Shown here piece by piece: positions 49,301 to 58,300 of a stretch of 64,000 nucleotides of DNA. Position 1 is the first letter of the stretch, and each line of letters starts with the position of its first letter. A program made the translations under genes and the position numbers. The stretch is from Oegoconia quadripuncta. Lineage: Eukaryota; Arthropoda; Insecta; Lepidoptera; Autostichidae. Below the pieces are notes generated by a model. It searched no databases. It was not told the DNA's origin and worked only from the letters and a program-made list of their open reading frames with translations. The DNA is taken from contig OX438741.1 of the NCBI GenBank assembly GCA_949316235.1, positions 21,790,324-21,854,323 of the forward strand. Reading direction: 5' to 3'.

Positions 49301-52300
49301 GTCATTGGACCACTAGTGTCATTATAATACGAGTGTTTCCGTGATTCGGAGGGCACGTTAAATAGTAGGTCCAGGTTGTTTTTTTTTTAACTTCCCTCTC
49401 ATATACCGCCTCCGTGGCTCAATGTAAACAACATAGGGTTTATGATTCCGAGGTCGCGAGTTTGATCCCTAGCGGGGTACATGTTTAGTACTCGGTTTGG
49501 TTGGTGGTAGGGCATATTAAATGTCCTCCTGGCTAGCTACCACCACCTTATCTAAGTCTGCCGCCAAACAGCAATGTTAATAGCATTGTTGTTTTCCAGT
49601 TGTCAGATATAAGATAGCCAGTCCCCCAAATAAGATGGGATTTCCGGGTCACAGCTACCTTCGGCCTCATGTGATTGAGATCAAGTAGTAACCCGTTGTG
49701 TATAAAAAACACACTATTATAAAAGACGTCAAAAGCTTCTCGTTTCTTTCGTCGACTTTACCGATGCACACATGTTTTGAGTTCAAACAGGCAGAGAATT
49801 CCTATGTGGTAAATGAATGACGCTATGGTCTGTGAGGACGTTGTTTCGACTCAGTCAATTGAAGTAAATATCATGGTAACGTGGTCCACATTTCTTTCAC
49901 TTCACCCAGACGAGAGAGCCTTTCACGAAAACATTTTAAACACTTTAGGGGATATCTAGTTAGGTACCTACTTATTTTCCTAATACGCAATAAAATGGAT
50001 AGTAATCCGTTTCTAATTACTACGCGTAACTTCATCTCGAAAAGTATAATTTATATTTATTATAAGTGGTATAAAACTACAATAGAATTACGGGACATAC
50101 ACTTATTAATTTAATAATCAATAAGTATGCCATGTAATTAATTACTCGTACACTGGAGAAGTAATATTCTCATTGATCGTACGAGTTATTGTCGTGCGCA
50201 TGTTAATCGAGTGAAGGGCATATGAATTAATAAATAACAAACATAATTTGCACAACATTTTAGTGCGTGTAGCATTCATTTTACACCGGATCGCTAATAA
50301 ATTTGATTCGAACGAAGGTTATAGCAATTTTTTTAGCAATCAGGATCGTTTACGCGGAAGCTACATTCGGTTCGGTCGGATACTGCGTAGATACCTACAT
50401 AAGTATACGCTGCGTGTGTAGACAGCGGTGCGGGGGCGAAGTACGCTCAAGGGCAACCGGCGGGCGATGACCCCGCCGCAGGGCAGACCTTCGACGGGTT
50501 CTGTACGAAGCGATATCGCTACTCTATACCTACGCCATAAAGATTAACGACCTTAGTTTTCACAATACTCCTATTATACTTACCTACTCCTCCAACTAAA
50601 AGCAATTTAGAGTATCTTGTCATTCTAAAATTGTTTCTTTCTTGTTTCAGGTGGCGTTCAGTGCTAAAGCGCATAGTATGGACGTCACTTTCAGCAATGT
50701 ACTGGAAGGTACGCGCCAGTACTTCATGGGGCTACCGAAGGCGCAAACACAGGGTCAGCAGGAGGGCACCGGGCAGCCTGTCTGGCCGACAGGGGCTCCG
50801 CCACCCGAGGAAGGCGCCCCGGCCCTATCTGGGGCACCCACGCCTTCCTCGAGACCTCCGTCCGCCGCCGCAGCGCCTCCGTCCACCCCGATCGCGGTGC
50901 CCCCGAGGCCTCCCTCTGAGCCTTTGGAGCCGGAGCCACATATAATCCATAAGGCTACCGTGATGCGCGAAGCGGCTGAGAAGAGGCGCGAGCAGCCCGA
51001 ACCTGACGATGAGGAGGAACCAGGAGGAGCTCTTTCGCCGCCCTCGCACATCATTCACAAGCCGCCGCTGCGCACTATGCCGTCCCCGGCACCGGCACCC
51101 AGCGCGCCCTGCCCCTCCCCGGCGCGTCCACCCTCGGCCGCGCCGCTACCTCCTCCACCAGCGCCGGAGCCACAACTCGAATCCTCGCAATACCGTCCAC
51201 CGGTGCATCGGGTGCAAACCTCCACAGTGAGACCGCCTGATCATTTCGCACCTGGTCGACCGCCAGATCCTTACTCTGGATCTCGACCCCCGGAGTCGTA
51301 TGCGCGCTACCACTACGAGTCGAGCTTACCTGACGGCGGCAGGAGTTCTCAGGGGCCGATTATATCACCTCAGTCGTCGATGCCACCGCGACATAGTCCA
51401 CAGACTTATGCGAGGTTGTCTGGTTCGATGCCGCAGCATGCTGCTTCTAGACTGCGAGACGCGACCGTGCATAGTCCGCCGGCACAGCGCTACATAATGT
51501 CTGCGGCACAGCCTCCTCCATTAAACGACCGGGTCCCACCTATACACCACCCTCCGGCTGTGTCGTCGCAGCGAGTCAATCCTGCCGACAACCGCTCCGC
51601 GCAATACCCACCGTTAGCGCAGCGTCGTGAACCATCACCTTATAGCCGATCACCATCGCACTATGACAGGCATCCAGCGCTTCCGCAACGAAAATATGAT
51701 CCTCAACAAGCGTACCCGGGCTACCGGCCCACTCCGGCTGCCCCTCAACCGGTTCAGAGCCATCGCGTGGAAACGCATCATCAGGTGCAATACAAACATG
51801 TACCGGTGGATACTGTGGGTGTTCACTATCCAACTAGACCATTGGATCGCGTACCCATACCACCATCGCAGACGTATCCTCTCGAAGTCAATCGTCATCC
51901 ACTTGAACCTCCGCGAAGACCAGATTTTCCAAATATGAGTAGAACTGTAGATGCAAGAAGTGGCTACCATTTTCCTACAGCATCAACATCTACTAGATAT
52001 GCACCAACGACACCGATTGCTGCTGTACCCATAGTTCAGAGTTCTACCTTACCCACAAGGGTCGTCCAACGCCCAACCCCAGTACCGAAATCAAATTTCG
52101 AGTATCCTACGTCCAATCACGTACCAACGTCGCCGGCTCGTTCGGCTATTAAACCCGGGTATCCAAGCCAGCAAGCGCGAATGACGGTCTCGGTAACATC
52201 GTTAGTGAATCAAATGAATCAAACCAAACAAAAGCGAGAATCGCCTTTGGATCTGTCTGTAAAAACTGTTAAAAATTCAGCTGACTCTTCGACTACTCAG

Positions 52301-55300
52301 GATGACATGGTTGATTCGGCAACGGTGGAGAATAAAACCATACCATTGCAAGCGCGACCAACAACATCTATCAGTCGACAACCTACTGCAGCTCCTGGCT
52401 TACATGTGGAGTCTCACAAAGTTGATTTTGCGCCTGATTTTACTCAATATAGAGAAAGAAGTGCAAGTTTTAGCACACCGGTACAACCTCACCCTCCCGT
52501 ACGGTATAATGGAAGCTTTGAAGCTCCAAGACCAGTCGCTGAACCTTACCCGGTAGAATCTCGTCACCATGCGTATCCTGATCGCAATAAATTCAGTGTT
52601 CCAGCATCAAGGCCCGAGTACGTGTCTAGAATAGATCTTACGAGACCAGTCGTAGATGATCGTCGACCAGAAAACAGGATTCGAGATGATCGGCACTTTA
52701 TAATAGAGGAGAGAAAACGTCCCTCAGGACCAATCGCTAGTAACATTCCGGATAAGTTAGTTCGATACGAGACATGGACTGCAGACAGTCGGATAGATCG
52801 CCTGAGCCAGTCGGTGCGAGAGCAGCAGGAGCTAATGAGCAGACCCGTGTATAGTTATAGTAGTCATAAGCAATTTGAGGCTTATCAAAATGAACAAAAG
52901 AGGGCGGCGTCCTCCAGTGTTTACAGAGATCACCTTCCTCTTGTGAACCACCGGTACCCACCGGTACCATATTCCGCTGAAGCACCAATTCGTGAAAGAA
53001 GTGATTACCACGCTCATTATAATGACAGAATTCCGTCTACTAACAACCGTCACGTTATACAAAAAATTCCGAGCCAAGGAGATACCCATTCTCATCATAT
53101 AGAACCACACAGTGGTGTACCTGCAGATAGAAGAGTATTAAGCATACTTAGAAATAGCCTAGAAACGAAACAAACTTATGTAGAACCGGTTAAACCGGCG
53201 AGGCAGATACCTGATCTCATTGTCATAGACGATGTAGACGATTCTGTGATAGAAATAACTGATTTAACTAAAGATCTTGACGAAGGAAATAAGAAAAATA
53301 TTCCCAAGGCTCTACCCGGTCAAGTTATTCCTATAGATCAACATATAAAAATGCCAAAAGCTGTGGATTCCATACCACGTGAATCGGATTATCAGAAATT
53401 CAACAATGCGGAGTTAAAGAGGAAGTCTCCAGAAAATGACGTAGCGTCTAGAATAAGGACTAAAGCAGAATTGAAGGTGCTACCTCCATCACAAGATAGT
53501 TCAGCAAGACCTGAATTAAAGCAAGAGGATTGTGATAAAGTGAAATTACTTCCAAAGTCACAAAAGCAACATCTTTTTAACCAAATTAGGGAAGATCTAA
53601 GACTGGAATCAGTTATAAAAAGCGAAAGATGTTCCGAGTCCATTATTCCAGAAGTAAAATCGGAACCAATGAATATTGATGAAATAGAAAAAGACGCTCA
53701 AGTATCAATAAAAACTGAACCTATTCTTGATAATGCAGAAACTGACGAAGTGGGTATGACGAATAATCTTCCTGAAGAAGACTTGGATTGGGCGAGTGCT
53801 TGTGACAGCTTTATGGAGCAACTAAAAACTGGATGTCATAAAAAGAAGACTCACAGAAAGCGGACGGATACATTTGACAACAACAATAAAGTTGAAAGAA
53901 TTATAAAAGTCGAACCATCGAACTCTACATCTGAAAAAACCATTCAGCCTCCTACTGTTGTGGAAGGAAATTTAAGTCTTGAACCAGCTAATGTTATTAT
54001 TAAACAAGAGCCAGTAGATGAAGAAGAAGAAGTTAGAACAGAAATCGAGCCTAGAGCAGAAGAAAAGGAAGAATGTGACATCAAACCAATTTTAACCGAA
54101 AAGGAAATCGAACTTGATCTCGATCAAAAGGATAAATGTGACACGAAAACAGTTTTTCCAGCGGTTACCCAAGAAATAATTACGAAGAAAGAAACTGTAA
54201 ATAATTTATTAACCGCGGATAAGCCAGAGGATACCACAGTAAAAGATAAATTATTATCTTCTCAGGAAAATGTTAAAAAAGACATAGTGGATAAATTAAT
54301 TAACAAGCAAAAAAGCAAACCGCCCAAAGTAACCGAAAAGCAAAAAAGTCCACTTAAAACGAAAAAATCATTAATGGTTCCAAACTCTACTCAAAAAGGA
54401 AAGAATCAAATAAAAGTAAAACGTCAATTGTCGATGGTTGCTGAAAAGGAAGTGATTAAACCCAAAAAGTCAGTGGCCGAGGAATCAAATATGAACGGTA
54501 AGGATCGAACCAAATTGAGAAGATCTACTATGCAAGAAACCCCCGTAAAAGATAAAATCAAAAGTGTGGGAAAAAATGACAAAAACAAAATAATCAAAAA
54601 ACAGGTTAAAACAAACCAGAAATGCGTTAAAGAAAAGGGACAATTAAAAACAAAGGTCAAATTAGAAAAAAATGAATCGTCGTCATCATCTTCTACAATA
54701 TCAATTAAAAAGGAAGTAATAGATAAAGAAACGATTAAAACTGTAATTAAAGAAGAATTAGAATCTACAGATGATGACGAACCTCTTATAAAAAGCAAAT
54801 TATTGAAGGAAAAAGAAATAAAATATCAGTTATTAAAGGACTTGTCTGAAAAATCCGCATATGTTAAGCTAGAATGTTTCGACGTAGACATGAACAAAAA
54901 TACTAGAATATCAATTGATTCGTTAACAAAAGACAAAGATGAAAAAATAACCAAAAATAAGTTGACTAGACAAACACCAAGACCTAAAGCAAAATCTTTC
55001 TCTACTGAAAATCACAAAAACGAAACACAGAATGAAAGTTCTTCCGACAGTGACGACGACCTAACGGTTGCTAGTAGACTACGATTGCGTAAAAATATAA
55101 AAACTGAAGAAAGCAAAACTGTACTGTTAAACAAAACTCCCCTTAAATCACCTCCATCAAAAAAACAAGATAATAATAATGCTAGTAACAGTTCTATCTT
55201 AATTCGCAAGCCAGGATTTGGCGATGGTTCAGATTTCCACCCTGGTTGGGAAGAGGAATTGTACCGATATAAGCGTTCACTGCGTATGCCTACTAGACTC

Positions 55301-58300
55301 ATTGCTATACCACGAAGTGGAACAGGTGGACTTTTTGCAAAGGGAGCAAATGCGTTATATACCCGCGGTTCCACTTCGCTACCGGACTTAGACCCAGCTC
55401 CGTTGTCTCCCGCTCCTTCATCTGCACCGTCGGCTGCGACTGATGATCTATACGCTAGACGCCCTGACAAACATACTCTTGACAGTGATCTCGATTCAAA
55501 TTCTAGTTGCTCCGCAGCTAACAGGCTCCACTACGATTCAGAAGCTTCAACATCTACCATATTTTCATCTACCAAGAAAAAAAGTAGCTCTATAGTGGAC
55601 GTCTTAATCCAAAAGTGTGGCAGACGAGATGACTCGAAAAAGAAAATCAAAGACAAAGATGAAAATATACCTAAAATGATTCCAAAAAATTCTAATACTA
55701 ATGAACTACTTCCAACACCGAGCTTAGGTCTTATAAAAAATGGTAATAGAGGGAGCCTGAGCGCTAAAAAAGAAAAGTTGATGGAAGATATATTCTACTT
55801 GGGGGCTTTTAGAAAAGAAACCGTTACCGCATTTCGAAACGATTTTATAAAAAACACTGACGGCCTAATTGGTGCTACTGAGGAATTCGCACCAGTTGTT
55901 CTGAAATCTAGAACACGAACTGAAAGCAGAGTCTTGAAACAACGAGCTACTATTAAAGAAGTGTTTGGCGATGAAAGACCAGCATCAGCTCCACCCACTT
56001 GTAGAGATGACGGTGAGCAGTCTGTGCCAGAAGAAGAACCAATTATACAAATAAAAAAAGAACCTGAATCAAAACCTAGACTCAAAACTAAAAAAATCTT
56101 AAAAGACAAACTAGTGCGGAGGTCTAGTTCAATAAGAGACGGCCTCAGAAGTACAAAGTCATTGAAAAGAAACGATGCCAAAGGTAGACTGCTGCGTTTG
56201 AAAAAGAGAAATAGTATACTTAAATCATTAGCTAGCAAACGAGTCAAAGATGTGTCAGGAAATAAGATACGAAAGGAAAAGACAGATAATACTCAAACTG
56301 ATAAAGATAAAACGAAGGTAGAAGAAGGTAGTTCAGTAAACACAGTTGAAGGAACTACGAAAAGGCGTTTAAAACGTTTATTCGGCAGAAGAAAATTTAG
56401 TTCGGGTTTCGATTACATTAGAAAGAAAAAGAAAATAATGCGTAGAGAAGACTCAGCTAATAACAAAATACGCCGACCAGCAGTAAAACCCAGTCCTGAG
56501 TCTGTTCATGACATTAAAAAAGAAATTAAAGGCTGGTTCATAAATAAGAGCATTGGAGAGACCCATCTACATCGAGCCGCCAGACTTGGATATACGGTAC
56601 GTATCAACCTTGAACTATCAGCTTTTTCTACTATATTCTTTAATAATGCTTTCTATTCAAACGTCATTTTCGTCTATTTTCAGGATTGCGTCGCATACTG
56701 TTTAGAGAAAATGGAAGCAGATCCATCGGCTAAAGACAATGCTGGATTTACACCACTACACTTCGCAGCTTCCAAGGGTCACGTCAGAATAGCTCGTCTC
56801 CTTCTCCAGTACGGTGCCAACGTGTCTGCTGCGGCCCAAGGAGGCATCAGGTGACGTTCAGATTTATTTCAAGTCTATTGTAAACACGCGGAAATGGCAC
56901 GAAGCCAACGTATTTATACGCTGACCTAGATAGATCTTATCGTGCGAGAATAATTTTGGGGACCAAGATAAACATGTTTGTAATTTACGAAGCGATTCGT
57001 TATTTCATTTCGTATTTTGTCATGAGAATATCTTTCTGTGATAGAAATTGTTACCGTTTATCTCCGACATTTGTGTTTACCGGATTTAGATAATAATTTT
57101 TTAATACATTTGTTCCAGTTCTTGCGTTTTGTTTTCAAGCTGTATATTTTGCAGAGAGTTATTAGCTTTCCGTACCTCAAAAGGAAGAAACAGAATGTAT
57201 TTTTGGAATTTATGTTCGTCAAGAATTTTTTCTCAAGAATGGCTAAGGGAGGGTAGTCGTATTAAGCGGAAATTAATATTATACATACACATGTACCAGC
57301 CTTCCAACTCAAAGCAATAAAAATATATGATCCTGGGCGCAGTGACTGATCACGAAATCTATAGAGTACTAATTTTGACAGTAAGGAAGGTTTCATCTAG
57401 CGCTACTAAAGAAAAAAATCCGAAAATCAACTATTTCTATATCGAAATATCATGTAACAAAATTAATTTTTACTAACTATATTTCGTGATATATGTCTAT
57501 CGCTCTGTCTATACGTATGTAACAGCATCATCACTTTGGAAACTTAAAATATCGTTATGAAACTATATAGGAACATGTAAAAAAAAAATTTTATTTTACA
57601 AAATAATATTTGGGTTCTCCCAGTAGGCAAATAGAATAATTTTCCTGTTTCTAGAGGGCCCACTCATTCATTCAAGATCGGAAATACCAGGGAACCATAA
57701 CAATGCAAAATTGTTAATTCTCAAGAAGTTTTTTTTTTAGATATACGCAGTTTTCAGTTACTAAGAAATTCAACTTTGTCTGGTGATAGTTTCCCAGCGG
57801 TGATTTAAAGTTGTTGGGTTTAAAATCGAAGGTGTGCTTGGCTGGTTATTGTTATTTGTTTATCTTTATGAATACTTGAAATTTTACTAATCATTATTTT
57901 TCTGAATCTCCAGACCTCTCCACGAAGCCTGCGAGAACGGCCACGTAGAAGTGATTCGCCTACTTCTGGCGTACGGGGCTGATCCGCTCCTCGGCACCTA
58001 TGCGGGTCAGACGCCCGAAGAGCTAACCGAAGGGCTTGCTGCTAAACTGCTGCGTCTACATATAGCGGATGTGCAGGGGCAGGCCGTCGAGCCGTGGAGG
58101 TTTCCACCACTACCTGAGATTTTAGGTAATTTCAAATTTTGTTACATATCAATAACTTCGGTTAGCGAAGTTGTCTGATGCGGGTCAGTCCTGGGTTCAT
58201 CGCTGATGTTATTACCCATATTTTTCTTTACACGGGGAAATGCTTGACGCTAGCCGCTCGTCTGGGGGACGGCGAGACGGTTATGTGGGATACCCACTAT

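Larger units (their letters stand above)
22345..50650 (+). other. Giant first coding intron (about 28.3 kb)
   Basis: Bounded by GTAAGT at 22345 and TTTCTTGTTTCAG at 50650. It holds LINE tails, SINEs, MITE-like elements, one long hairpin and dispersed repeats, each listed separately. I see no host exon inside it. GC-rich, repeat-poor islands at about 23000-23110, 26080-26220, 34960-35060, 36980-37030 and 50410-50500 are possible regulatory elements or alternative first exons; that is a guess from composition only. Confidence 0.6.

Noticed and set aside
50724..51970. Long frames on the minus strand and in other plus frames over BCOR exon 2
   Set aside because: They are shadows of the GC-rich coding exon; none has family motifs, and the main frame explains the sequence.
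54424..56247. Minus-strand Ser/Leu/Phe-rich frames of 124-152 codons
   Set aside because: They mirror the Lys/Glu-rich BCOR frame; reverse-strand reading of AAA/GAA codons gives TTT/TTC/CTT codons.
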